Of a DNA stretch of 64,000 nucleotides, positions 16,887-26,800 are shown in pieces. Position 1 is the first letter of the stretch; the number at the start of each line of letters is the position of its first letter. Both the position numbers and the translations under genes were made by a program. The DNA is taken from positions 1-64,000 of the forward strand of contig JBCCFW010000013.1 in NCBI GenBank assembly GCA_039029535.1, read 5' to 3'. This stretch comes from JBCCFW01 sp039029535. Lineage in GTDB: Bacteria > Acidobacteriota > JBCCFW01. The notes beneath the pieces are model-generated. The model was not told where the DNA came from and made no database searches. It saw nothing but the letters and a program-made list of their open reading frames with translations.

Positions 16887-18305
16887 GTGGCGTCTCTTCA
16901 TCAGCTGGGGCTGTTGCTCGCTCTCACCACCGCTCCGGTGGAAGAGCTCGCGAAGCCACCGCTCACCGGGCCGGAGCGCAAGGAACGCCTCGCCGAGCTC
17001 GTCGAGAAGCTGGACCGCCTCGTCGAGAGCCCCAGGAAACGTCGGGAGCTGTTCGAGGCGGCCGACGCTGAGGGCTTCGGGCTCGAAGAGCTGATCCAGG
17101 CTGCGCGTGCCGATGGCGACCGGGTCTCGGCCGACGCGAGCTTGCAGGGGCTGGCGCTGCACTCGCTCCTGATGCGGTCGGGCGAGAGCAGGGAGGCGGC
17201 CCAGTTCCTGATGCTGAGGATGCTCGTGCCGCACGTGCGGGAACGCCTCCATCAGCTCCTCACCAGTCCCGACCACCTTGCGCGTCCGGAGATCACCGTT
17301 CGGCTGCTGCTGGGTGACATCCCCCGTCGCAACACGGAGCTCTGGCTCCGCCTTCTCGCTGATCCCGGACAGGATGCGGACACCCACTGGCACGCGATGG
17401 GTGGCCTCTCTCGGGAGGCGTACTGGTTCGACGACGCGACGGTCGATGCCCTGTTCGACTTGCTCGAGAACACGAACACGACCGGTCACGCACGCAGGGC
17501 CGCCGTCCTGGCGATCGCTGCGAGTGGACGCAAGCAGCGACCGGAAGACTTCGACCGCCTGATCGGAGCCGTGATCGAAGGTGATGACATCCCGGTGGCC
17601 GAAGCCCTCCGCGTGCTGCCGGAGCCCCTCCCCGACGCTCGCCGAAAGGAGCTCGTCGAGCACCTGCGTCGTCTGGCGGGAGATGAAGACCAGGAGAACG
17701 AGACACGCATCGCGGCCCTCGAGCGGCTCTCCCTGGAGATTCCCACCGAGGAACACTGGCTGCTCGTCGTCGAGCTCATGGGAGTGGGTGCCGACGACGA
17801 GTTCACCTGGGCCGTCATCGAGCGGATCGCGTTGGGGGCCGAGGAGCGTCGAGGCTTCCACCCGCGGCTCGCGCGAGCTGCTACCGCTCCTGACGACGAC
17901 GAGGTCCACCGGATGGGTCGGTCCTACCAGAGTCAGCAGGCGGAAGCTTGGAAAGAGACTCGCGAGGGGTACAGCTGGCTCCGCTTCCCCAGCATCACGA
18001 AGCCCTTCCCGCCTGCCTGGAAGTCCGAGGACTGTCTTCCACGAGCCGTCCTGTTGACCGACGCCCTGCACTCGGTCGTCGCGAGACGGCTTCGAGATGT
18101 CGAGATCCGCACGAGGCGCAAGGCCATGGCCGACAGTCCGAGGAGGTTCGAGGATCAGGTCGCGTGGGCGATGGCGTGGCCGAGACTGGCGGGGATGACC
18201 CTCGAAGAGGAGCTGCGCAGCATCCAGATCCTCGGCTCCCGGGAGCGACCGCTCGATGCACCGGATCCCTGCCACTCGATCCTGACCGACGGACCGGCTA
18301 ACTGA
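16887..18305 (+). CDS. Exported protein, tandem paralog family, copy 3
   Basis: This 472-residue protein starts at GTG 16887 (GGAGGAG upstream at about 16872). The hydrophobic N-terminus (LHQLGLLLALTTAPV) is a short signal peptide. Shared blocks are FGLEELIQAARAD, RMLVPHVRERLHQLL, GDIPRRNTELWLRLLADP, EAYWFDDATVDALFDLLE, RRAAVLAIAASG, PTEEHWLLVVELMG, and FPPAWKSEDCLPRA. Copy 3 is closer to copy 2 than to copy 1 by inspection (the YWFDD block and the WxxxxC spacing). Its last eight bases overlap the 3' end of the convergent Hsp100-like gene. Function is unknown, and a scaffold or binding role is inferred from the helical repeat character. Confidence 0.72.
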   Translation: MASLHQLGLLLALTTAPVEELAKPPLTGPERKERLAELVEKLDRLVESPRKRRELFEAADAEGFGLEELIQAARADGDRVSADASLQGLALHSLLMRSGESREAAQFLMLRMLVPHVRERLHQLLTSPDHLARPEITVRLLLGDIPRRNTELWLRLLADPGQDADTHWHAMGGLSREAYWFDDATVDALFDLLENTNTTGHARRAAVLAIAASGRKQRPEDFDRLIGAVIEGDDIPVAEALRVLPEPLPDARRKELVEHLRRLAGDEDQENETRIAALERLSLEIPTEEHWLLVVELMGVGADDEFTWAVIERIALGAEERRGFHPRLARAATAPDDDEVHRMGRSYQSQQAEAWKETREGYSWLRFPSITKPFPPAWKSEDCLPRAVLLTDALHSVVARRLRDVEIRTRRKAMADSPRRFEDQVAWAMAWPRLAGMTLEEELRSIQILGSRERPLDAPDPCHSILTDGPAN

Positions 18306-20547
18306 CCTCGACGTCGCCGCTCTCACCCACGAGCAGCTCGAGCGTTCGTCCTCGCTCCTGGCGGTGCGTCAGGAGCCAGCGGGCGAGGGGACCGACCACG
18401 TGCTCCTCGATGGCCCGCTGGAGAGGTCGCGCGCCGTAGCGGCGGTCGAAGCCTCGCTCGACCAGTAGCTCGACGAGCTCGTCGTTCCAGCTCAACGTGA
18501 GCTCGCGTCGTCGGAGACCCTCGCGACGCTGAAGCTCGGTGAGCTCCTTGGTGATGACGTCGCGGACCGTCTCCTCGCTCAAGGGAGCGAAGGTGACGAC
18601 TTGATCCAGTCGATTGAAGAACTCGGGTCGGAACCAGTCCCGCACCGCCTTCTCGGCAGAGTCGGTCGCGGTCTTGCTGAAGCCCAGCGAGCCACCGCTG
18701 CGGGCGCCGAGGTTCGAGGTCATGACGAGGATGGCGCTGGTGAACGGGGTGACCCTCCCCCAGGTGTCCGTGAGCCGCCCCTCGTCGAGCACGGTGAGGA
18801 AGAGGTCGAAGACCTCCGAGTGCGCCTTCTCGATCTCGTCGAGCAGCACGACGCAGAAGGGCTGCGAGCGGACGCGACGCACGAAGTCGCTCGGCTCTCC
18901 TCGCGGCGTGCTGAGGAGACGCTCGGCCGAGCCGTACGTGGCGTGCTCGCTCATGTCGAGCCGGATGAGCCGGTCCGTGTCGTCGCCGGAGCCGAAGCAG
19001 AAGGAGGCCAGTGAGCGGGCGGCTTGCGTCTTGCCGACCCCCGTCGGTCCGCAGAGCAGCAGCACGCCGACCGGGCGGGCGGGATCGTTGAGGCCGGCCT
19101 TGAAGGTGGTCACCACCCGCGCCAGCGTCTCGACAGCCGCGTCTTGACCCCGAACGTCCGCTCGGAGCGTCTCCTCGACCTCGGCGAGAGGGAGCGGCAC
19201 GTCGTCACGGAGCAACACCTCGGGGAGACCGCTTCGATCACCGTAGAGCTTCACGACGTCATCGTTGCTCACCACGCGATCCGCCGGTGAGGACCGACGC
19301 TCCGGTGCGATCAACGAGCGGAGGAAGGCCACCCTGGGGGCGGTGGTCGCCGCCGGCTGGAAGCGCTCGAACAGCTCGTGGATCAGGAGGGGGACCTCGG
19401 TGGCGATCTCCAGGCGGCGCTGTTGTCCGAGGCTCTCGCCGGCCTCACGGATCAGACGCTGCGACCGCTCGGCGTCGAGCGTGGGGAGCTCGAGGACTTC
19501 GAACAGCTCGGCCAGTCCGGGCAGGAGACGGCGGCAGGCAGACAGCTCGGCGGGCGTCGCCTCCGCCACGATGCGCAGCTCGCCGGCCTCCATCCAGGGC
19601 TTGAGGAAGGCCGCGATGCCGTCGCCTGCGTTGCTGCCACCGACTCGCACGATCTCGAGCAGGCTGTCGAGGCAGAGGACGCCGTCGATGGACTGCAGCC
19701 CCTTGACCACCTCTTCGAGCCGCTCTTGCCACTCGCCCAGGTACTTCATGCCGGCGATGAGCTGACCGGCTCCCGTGAACCAGAAGTCAGGCGTCACCCG
19801 ACGCTCCCGTGATCGTGCCTTCTGACCGAGTCGGCGCACGGCCTCGGCGAGCACCGTCGTCTTGCCACAGCCGGGCTCGCCGAGGAGCAGGATGTTGCTG
19901 CGGCCCTCGAGCCGTTCGACGAGGCTGGCCACCTCGTCGTCTCGCTGCCAGGCCGTCGAGTAGAGACGACGGAAGCGCCGACTGCCCACGAGCTCGGCGA
20001 CCTGCTCGAGCACCTGCGGGTGCTCGGGTCTCACCGCACGTCGCTCGGCCTGCTTGCGGGGCCGGATGACGAGCTCGTGCAGCGACCAGCGTCGTGGCGG
20101 GAGGCGCGGCACGAGCTCGGCAGGAGTCGAGCCCTGCAAGCTGCGCTGCACCGTGTGGTTCACGAGCTCCTTGAGCGAGCTCTCGTCGTGGTAGGAAAAC
20201 TCGGTGCCGAAGGTGGGCAGACAGGCGAGTCGGCCGCCGTCCTCGAGACTCCCGTGCACGCAGGGCACGCGAACGGTGACCGAGTCCGGCCACGGGTGGC
20301 GGCGAGACTCCATCTCGTACTCCGGTCGGATGGGCACCGAGAACACGACCAGCTCGGCGTCCTCGAGATCGGGGGTGAGCTCGGCTGGGCCGCCCTGGCT
20401 CCAGCGCAGGAGATCGCGAAGCTGCCCGAGGACGTCCTCGGGCGATCGACCCACGGCGCCGCAGGCGTGCCAGGCCTCCACGAGACGACCGGTGAAGGCA
20501 CCCGACCAGTCCTCCCAGACGAGGACGGGGAAGCGTTCGGTGCTCAT
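18298..20547 (-). CDS. Hsp100/ClpB-like double AAA+ ATPase, third gene of operon
   Basis: This 749-residue cytosolic protein starts with an ATGA overlap (20544-20547) with the preceding gene. Order: a novel N-terminal domain (1-190, opening RFPVLVWEDW); AAA+ domain D1 with Walker A GEPGCGKT at 223-230 and a ClpB-like pore loop (AGMKYLGEWQERL, about 265-277); then D2 with Walker A GPTGVGKT 500-507, Walker B VVLLDEIEKA 566-575, sensor TSNLG 610-614 and FFNRLD. The ClpB D2-small domain ends with YGARPLQRAIEEHV. D1 has LCLDSL where ClpB has an acidic DE pair, and lacks the ERRF arginines, so D1 is probably inactive. There is no ClpN repeat domain, no middle coiled coil, and no ClpP in the window. 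Likely an unfoldase/remodeller, shorter than its two partners. Confidence 0.85.
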   Translation of the reverse strand: MSTERFPVLVWEDWSGAFTGRLVEAWHACGAVGRSPEDVLGQLRDLLRWSQGGPAELTPDLEDAELVVFSVPIRPEYEMESRRHPWPDSVTVRVPCVHGSLEDGGRLACLPTFGTEFSYHDESSLKELVNHTVQRSLQGSTPAELVPRLPPRRWSLHELVIRPRKQAERRAVRPEHPQVLEQVAELVGSRRFRRLYSTAWQRDDEVASLVERLEGRSNILLLGEPGCGKTTVLAEAVRRLGQKARSRERRVTPDFWFTGAGQLIAGMKYLGEWQERLEEVVKGLQSIDGVLCLDSLLEIVRVGGSNAGDGIAAFLKPWMEAGELRIVAEATPAELSACRRLLPGLAELFEVLELPTLDAERSQRLIREAGESLGQQRRLEIATEVPLLIHELFERFQPAATTAPRVAFLRSLIAPERRSSPADRVVSNDDVVKLYGDRSGLPEVLLRDDVPLPLAEVEETLRADVRGQDAAVETLARVVTTFKAGLNDPARPVGVLLLCGPTGVGKTQAARSLASFCFGSGDDTDRLIRLDMSEHATYGSAERLLSTPRGEPSDFVRRVRSQPFCVVLLDEIEKAHSEVFDLFLTVLDEGRLTDTWGRVTPFTSAILVMTSNLGARSGGSLGFSKTATDSAEKAVRDWFRPEFFNRLDQVVTFAPLSEETVRDVITKELTELQRREGLRRRELTLSWNDELVELLVERGFDRRYGARPLQRAIEEHVVGPLARWLLTHRQERGRTLELLVGESGDVEVS

Positions 20548-23500
20548 GACGTCTCCTCCGGCGAGGGAGCCTCGGCGTTGCTGAGCCTCGGGAGCTCGTC
20601 GGGCCAGGAGTGACGGGCGGCGTGGAGCCGACGCAGGTCACCTGCGTCGGGGAATCCGGAGCGGACGGCCAGCCCCGACACGACGTCGAGGCAGGCACCG
20701 GCCGGGTCGTGGAAGCGGAGGAGGGGCGCGAGAGCGAAGGGGTTCTCTTCCTCGGAGCGGGTGGCGGCGCTTCGGAGTGATTCGACCAGCCGCCGCGGAG
20801 TCTCGTCTCCCAAGGGACGGACGACGACCTGAATGAGGGTCAGCGTGCCGTTGGCATCGAGCACGACGTGCGTGCCTTCTTCCTTGCGAGCGGAGCGGAG
20901 GGCACGCCAGCCTCGCAGAGCGATGGCCGGGTGCTCGGCGTCGATTGCGAAGGTCTCAGGCTCCAGGTCGAAGGCCTGGCTCAGGCTGTCGGCGAGTCGG
21001 TCTCGCAGCGTGAGCAGTGACTCCGATGGCGACCCGATGGCGCGGAGAGCGAGAACGGCGTCGCCATCGTCACGACGCACGTGAGCCACGTCGTCGCGCA
21101 AGGCCGCGACGGCCCGAGCGAGCTGTTGCAGGCGTCCCTCCAGCGTCAGGCTCTGCGGTGACGTCGTCACGAGCTGACGGAGGAAGACCCGGGGGTCCGG
21201 CGCCTTGAAGAGTGCCATCACGAGGTCTTCGGGCGCGCCCTCCGGCACGTGGAGACGGCCACGAGTCGTGACGGGCGTGCGCTGCGCATCGACGCGACGC
21301 GAGCGGCTCGCGATGACGGCCTCTCGCAAGCCGTCGGCCAGCCGCCGCAGGCGGGCGAGCTCGTCGCGCACGAGGAAGTAGGCCTCTTGCGCGGGGCCGA
21401 TGTCCTCGCTGCTGAAGGTGCCCTCGGGACGCAGCGGCGCGATGGTGCCCTCGAGAGAGGCAAGTGCCTTCTCCAGACGGTCGAGAACCCGGTGGCCGTT
21501 GCTCCAGTCGACGAGCTCGGGCGAGCTGACGAGAGGCTTGGCCGGGCTCAGGGCATCGACCTGCACCTGGAGCTCCTTGCCGGCGGCCAGCACGCGGACG
21601 AGCGTGGGCTGAGCGCGGCTGATGCCGGCGAGCCGCTCGGCCAGGGGGCTGGCGATGCGTTGCTCGACGGCGCGCTTGAGGGCCCGTGCGCCGAGGCTGG
21701 GATCGAAGGCCGCGTCGATGACCAGCTCGAGCGCCCTCGGGTGGACCTCGAGCAAGGTGCGTCGTCGCCGGAGACCGGGCCGCTGGAAGACGTCGTCGAT
21801 GCGACGTCGAGCGACCTGCGCGACGGTCTCGCGGTCCAGCGATCGGAAGGGGACCAGGCGATCGAGTCGGTTGAACAGCTCCGGTCGGAAGAAGCGCTCG
21901 GCGGCTCGTCGGTAGGTCAGGCTCCGGTCCGTGTTCTCGGAGTCGAAGCCCAGGCTGCTCGACGCTTCTCGCGCGCCGAGGTTGGAGGTGAGCACGACGA
22001 TGCAGTTGGTGAAGTCGGCCGTGCGACCCCTCGCGTCGGTGAGCCGACCGTCCTCGAGGAGTTGGAGCAGCAGGTCGAACACGGGAGCTGCGGCCTTCTC
22101 GATCTCGTCGAGCAGGACGACCGCGAAGGGCTGACGCTGCACCGCCGAGGTGAGCAAGCCTTCCGGCTGATGGAAGGTGCCGATGAGACGGTCCACCGCA
22201 TCGAAGCCGATGAGCTCGTTCATGTCGAAGCGGTGCATCCGGTCGGGGTCGCCGAACAGGTGACGCGCGAGAGCCTTGGCCGCCTGGGTCTTGCCGACCC
22301 CGGTCGGTCCGAGGAAGAGCAGCGAGGCCAGCGGTCGACCGGGGTCGTCGAGACGCGCGCGGGCGATGGAGAGTGCGTCGGTGAGCGCGGCCACCGCCTC
22401 GGGTTGGCCGAGCAGGTCGCGCTCGAGTGACTCCTCGATGTCGCGTCGCTTCGATCGCTCGCGCGTGTCGAGGAAGCCCACCGTCAGGCCGGAGCTCCGC
22501 TGGAACTCGCTCAGCACGCGGTCGCGGTCGACGTCCTCGCGACGGGAGCGCAGCGCCAGCGGCCGCAAGAGGGAGGCGGCCTTGCCGGGGAACGCCTGCT
22601 GACGCAGGTAGCGACGGCACAGGTCGACCACGAGTGGGAGGACATCGGGCGCGAAGCGACAGCGATGCTCGTCTTCGAGCTGCTGGATGACCTGGACCAG
22701 CATGCGGTGGACGTCGTCGAGCTCGGGCTCGCGCACGCGGATGACGTGGAGCTGATCGACCAGGCCGCGGTCGCGCTCGCGCAGCACGGCCAGCTCGTTC
22801 TCGGTCATCTCCAGCAGCAGGAACAGCTCGCCCCGCTCGACGTGGGGTCGGAGCACGTCGCCCACGCTGAGCTGAGATTCGGCCGACACGCCGGCGAGAT
22901 AGAGACCGAGAGGGTCGTCCACGTAGAGGACGTCGCGACGCTTCCGAGCATGGTCGAGGATGGCCATGAGCCGCTCCTCCCACTGACCGACGTACGACAT
23001 CCCCGAGATGAGCCGAGGCGGCGAGAGGAACCACGTCCGTCGACGGTTCATTCCTCGGTCGCGATTGTCGGAGGCGAGGAGCCGCCGTCGCAGCCGTTCA
23101 TGGACGATGGCGGTCTTGCCTGCCTTCGGAGGGCCGACCAGCGCCACTGCCCGACGCTCGCGACCGCTCAGGACGTCATCGAGCTCGGTCACCTCGCGCT
23201 CGCGGAGCAGGGCGGGCTCGAGCTCGTCGAGGGAGAGCCGGCTGAGGCAGCGGCCGACGGACTCCAGCTCCGCCGCTCCGTCGAGCGGCCCCGACGAGCC
23301 CATGAGCAGGAAGCGCGGTCGCTCCGGCTTCGCCTGGATGCGGGCGTGGAGCCGGAGCTCCAGCTCTGTCGTCGTCACCCAGGTCTTGCGACGAGGGAGG
23401 ATGCTGTCGGGCTCGAAGCTCGGCCGGCGGTGCTGCATCCGACGCAGCCAGGCCGTCAGCGTCTCGGTCGCGCGTTCCTTCAGGTCCTCGCCCCGACGCA

Positions 23501-23840
23501 GGAGAAACCACTCGTCGGGGACGGCCGGCGTGAAGGCGACGCGTCCGGGGCGAGCGTTGAAGACCACGAAGAGGAACTTGCCGCGCAAGGTCTGCCGCGA
23601 CAGCTCGAGCTGGAGGTCGAGCTGCTTCGTGCGCAGGTCCGGGGCGAACAGGCGACGCGCGAGGTCGTCGTGATCGAGCTCGCGCTCCTTGGCCGTGAGC
23701 AGGCGACGCAGCTCACCGGTGACCTGATTCACCGCCCGACGCAGCAGGCGTGAGCACGACACCGGGTCCCTGGCAAAGAGCGGACGCACGAAGTGGAGGT
23801 TGTCGGCCTGCTCCACCAGGAGGGGGATCTCGACCCTCAT
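20544..23840 (-). CDS. Hsp100/ClpB-like double AAA+ ATPase with release-factor-like C-terminus, second gene of operon
   Basis: This 1098-residue protein is coupled to both neighbours by 4-bp ATGA overlaps. N-terminal domain 1-170 opens with VEIPLLVEQADN. D1 has Walker A GPPKAGKT (236-243), pore loop SGMSYVGQWEERL and a degenerate Walker B (LYVDDPL, about 305-311). D2 is intact: GPTGVGKT 511-518, VVLLDEIEKA 574-583, LTSNLG 617-622, ELFNRLD 654-660, with the ClpB D2-small domain to about 745. A C-terminal extension of about 330 residues begins with paired helices (RVLDRLEKALASLEGTI, LVRDELARLRRLADGL) and reaches GWRALRSARKEEGTHVVLD (977-995). This resembles the helical and PCRF segments of class I release factors, without any GGQ motif. 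Target and role are unknown. A ribosome or translation substrate is inferred from that resemblance. Confidence 0.83.
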   Translation of the reverse strand: MRVEIPLLVEQADNLHFVRPLFARDPVSCSRLLRRAVNQVTGELRRLLTAKERELDHDDLARRLFAPDLRTKQLDLQLELSRQTLRGKFLFVVFNARPGRVAFTPAVPDEWFLLRRGEDLKERATETLTAWLRRMQHRRPSFEPDSILPRRKTWVTTTELELRLHARIQAKPERPRFLLMGSSGPLDGAAELESVGRCLSRLSLDELEPALLREREVTELDDVLSGRERRAVALVGPPKAGKTAIVHERLRRRLLASDNRDRGMNRRRTWFLSPPRLISGMSYVGQWEERLMAILDHARKRRDVLYVDDPLGLYLAGVSAESQLSVGDVLRPHVERGELFLLLEMTENELAVLRERDRGLVDQLHVIRVREPELDDVHRMLVQVIQQLEDEHRCRFAPDVLPLVVDLCRRYLRQQAFPGKAASLLRPLALRSRREDVDRDRVLSEFQRSSGLTVGFLDTRERSKRRDIEESLERDLLGQPEAVAALTDALSIARARLDDPGRPLASLLFLGPTGVGKTQAAKALARHLFGDPDRMHRFDMNELIGFDAVDRLIGTFHQPEGLLTSAVQRQPFAVVLLDEIEKAAAPVFDLLLQLLEDGRLTDARGRTADFTNCIVVLTSNLGAREASSSLGFDSENTDRSLTYRRAAERFFRPELFNRLDRLVPFRSLDRETVAQVARRRIDDVFQRPGLRRRRTLLEVHPRALELVIDAAFDPSLGARALKRAVEQRIASPLAERLAGISRAQPTLVRVLAAGKELQVQVDALSPAKPLVSSPELVDWSNGHRVLDRLEKALASLEGTIAPLRPEGTFSSEDIGPAQEAYFLVRDELARLRRLADGLREAVIASRSRRVDAQRTPVTTRGRLHVPEGAPEDLVMALFKAPDPRVFLRQLVTTSPQSLTLEGRLQQLARAVAALRDDVAHVRRDDGDAVLALRAIGSPSESLLTLRDRLADSLSQAFDLEPETFAIDAEHPAIALRGWRALRSARKEEGTHVVLDANGTLTLIQVVVRPLGDETPRRLVESLRSAATRSEEENPFALAPLLRFHDPAGACLDVVSGLAVRSGFPDAGDLRRLHAARHSWPDELPRLSNAEAPSPEETS

Positions 23841-26800
23841 GACGGGTCACCGTCGGTGGACTTCGTCTTGCCGAGCATGACGTCGAGCCGGTGGCGCAGC
23901 CGCGCGCGGATCGCCGGCGCCAGCGCCTGGTCGATCGCCCGACCCGACCAGGTGAAGCGTCGGTCGAGGACGCGCGACATCAGCAGGCGGCGGCCGAAGA
24001 ACCACTGCTGGACCGGCTTGCGCACGGCCATGTCCCGGTAGTCGATGTCGTCGGGGAGCTCTTCCAGCTTCAGCGTGGCAGGTGGTCGAGCCGCCAAGCA
24101 CCGGATCGCGCAGGGGCTGGCGTGCTCCTCCGTGGCGGGGAGGATGGTGTGGGTGCCCTCCTCCCCGCTCAGCCAGGCGACGGCGCGCGGGCCCTGGACC
24201 TCGAGGGCGAGGGCCTCGGCCTGCGAGCCGAGCTGCACGGGGCTCTCGACCCTCTCGCGGTCGAAGGCGCCGGGCTTCTTCCCCTCGACATAGGCGTGGG
24301 CCACGACCTCGAAGCCGAGCGAGCGGAGGGCCGCCTCGTAGGCCAGCACGACCATCCGCCGGCAGGAGTGGTTCGGCGAGAGGAAGGTGAGGGTCGTGAG
24401 CGCCGGGTCGTCCAGGCCGCGGCCGAGGAGATCGAGCTGCTGGTCGCGAAGACGAGAGCGAAAACCGTCGACCTCGCCGAGGAGCTCCGACGACGGCTCG
24501 TCACGGCGGGCCAGGGCGAGCCAGGCGTCGGCCTCGAGCTCCCGCGCCTCCATGCTCAGCTCCGCCAGCCCACCGAGCAGGGCGTCGAAACGATGGAGAC
24601 GCAGCTCGTCCTGCTGCTCGTCGGGGCTCATGGGACGACGACGTCGGGCCACGTCGCGTCGCACCCGGTCGACGCTGCGCGCGACGATCCAGCGCTCGTT
24701 CTGGAGGTCGCTCACCTCATCGCAGCGATGGAGCGACTGGACGTCACGACGCAGGTCGGTCACGGCGCCGGCCGGGCCGAGGTGACGACGCCGACGCGCT
24801 TCCGGGTCGATCGGTCGCCCCTTGTCGTCGAGCAGGCCACGAACCTCGACCTTCAGCTCTCCATCGACGAGCTCGAAGCTCGCGCGCATGGGTCGATCGC
24901 CGGGCTGCTCGTTGAGCGCGTCGGCCAGGGGAGCCAGCACGCTCCGTTCGATCCGTCGTCGCAGGGGACGGGCGCCGAAGCGCGGATCGTGGCCGTGCTC
25001 GGCCAACCACTCGGCCACGCCGTCACCGACGTGGAGGTCGACGCCGCGGTGCTCGATCCCGTCGCGGAAGACGAGCCCGGCGAGCTGCTCGTGGGCGATG
25101 CGCTCGACGTCCTCGCGCGTGAGCGAGCGGAAGGGGACGACGCGATCCAGTCGATTGAACAGCTCGGGTCGGAGGTAACGGCGGACTTCCTCGACGAAGT
25201 GGCGGCGAGCGCCGCTCTTGTCGGAGCCACCGTCGGTGAAGCCGGTGCGAGTGCCCCGGAGCGAGTCCGTGCCGAGGTTGGAGGTGAGGATGACCACCGC
25301 GCTCGAGAAGTCAGCGACCTGGCCGAGCCCGTCGGTGAGCCGGCCCTCGCCCAGCACCTGGAGGAGGAGATCGAAGATGCGGCTGTCGGCCTTCTCGATC
25401 TCGTCGAGGAGGACCACGCTGAACGGCTGTTCGCGGACGGCCGAGGTCAGCAGGCCAGCCTTCCCGAAGAGCCCGCCGGTGAGCCGTTCGAGCGAGGGGC
25501 CGTCGGCGTACTCGCTCATGTCGAAGCGCACCATCCGGTCGGCGCTCGAGAAGAGGTACTCCGCGAGCCGACGCGCGATCTCGGTCTTGCCGACTCCCGT
25601 CGGGCCCACGAAGAGCAGTGACGCCAGCGGCTGCCGCGGTCGACCGAGATCGGTCTTGGCGCGGGCGAGGAGATCGATGACGAGGTCGACCGCCTCGTCC
25701 TGCCCGATGATGCGCTGGTCGAACCAGCGGCGTGCCCGATCGAGATCGAGCGGTGCGTCGTCGTCGAGCATGAAGAGCGGCAGGCCGGTTTCACGCGAGA
25801 AGAGCTCGGTGGCCGTGGAGGCGGTCATCCGATCGTCGGCACCGCGGGCGAGGTCGCGCGCGAAGCGCAGCGGCCGACCGGGCCAGCAGGAGCTGCGGGC
25901 ATGACGACGATGGAGACGCTCGATGGTGGGGACGACGTCGGGGTCGAGCGCGACCTGGTAGGCCCGCGCCCAGGCCTCGCTGCGAGCGGTGAGGATGGCC
26001 CGACCCTGCTCGGGACTCGGCTCCGGCACGTCGAGCCGGACGAGGGCGTTGAGGAGCTGGGGATCGTTGCGCTCGATGAGGGGGAGCTGCTCGGGCGTGC
26101 ACTCCAGGACCGCGAGCATCTCGCCCCGCTGCATGGCGGGACGGAGATACGACGCGACGCTCTGGGCGTTGCCGACGTGCTGGCCCACGCCCAGGAGCTC
26201 CATGACGTTGCCGAGATGGAGGATGGCGTCGGTGCGGGCCGTCTCGGCGACGAGGGCGCGGCAGCGCTCCTGCCACTCGCCGAAGCCGGTCATCCCGGCG
26301 ACGATGCGAGCGCCGCTGGTCGCCCAAAACTTCCGGGCGCCGAAGCCGAGGTCGCGACGTCGGCGGAACAGCTCGTGGAGCAGCGCGGTCTTGCCCACGC
26401 CGGTGGGACCCACGAGCAGGACGCTGCTGGTCTCGTCCCCCGAGAGGAGGTCGGCCAACCGCAGGACCAGGTCGTCGCGCTCCAGGGCGGGTTCGCGGGC
26501 GAGCCGACGCAGGTCGGTAGCGACTCGCTCGAGCTCGGACTTCTTCTTCGGCTCGTCGTCGGTCCAGTTCCGCTCTGCGCGCTCCTTGGGGCTGGCCAGC
26601 GAGGCTGCGACCCGGGAGCGATTCAGCGTGGGCTCGTCTCCGCGGAGCAGCAGGCTCAGCTCGCGCAATGAGCGGAGAGCGCCGTGACGGCTCAGCGCGG
26701 CGCGGATCTCACGTGGGAGCCGCAGCTCGAGCTCCTCCTCGTTCTTGCCCACGACGTGGATGTCGAGGGTCGGGACGATGGCCAGGGACAGCTCGCCCTG

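Noticed and set aside
23891..25621. Long plus-strand frame opposite the first Hsp100-like gene
   Set aside because: Antisense to AAA+ motifs; composition typical of mirrored GC-rich codons.
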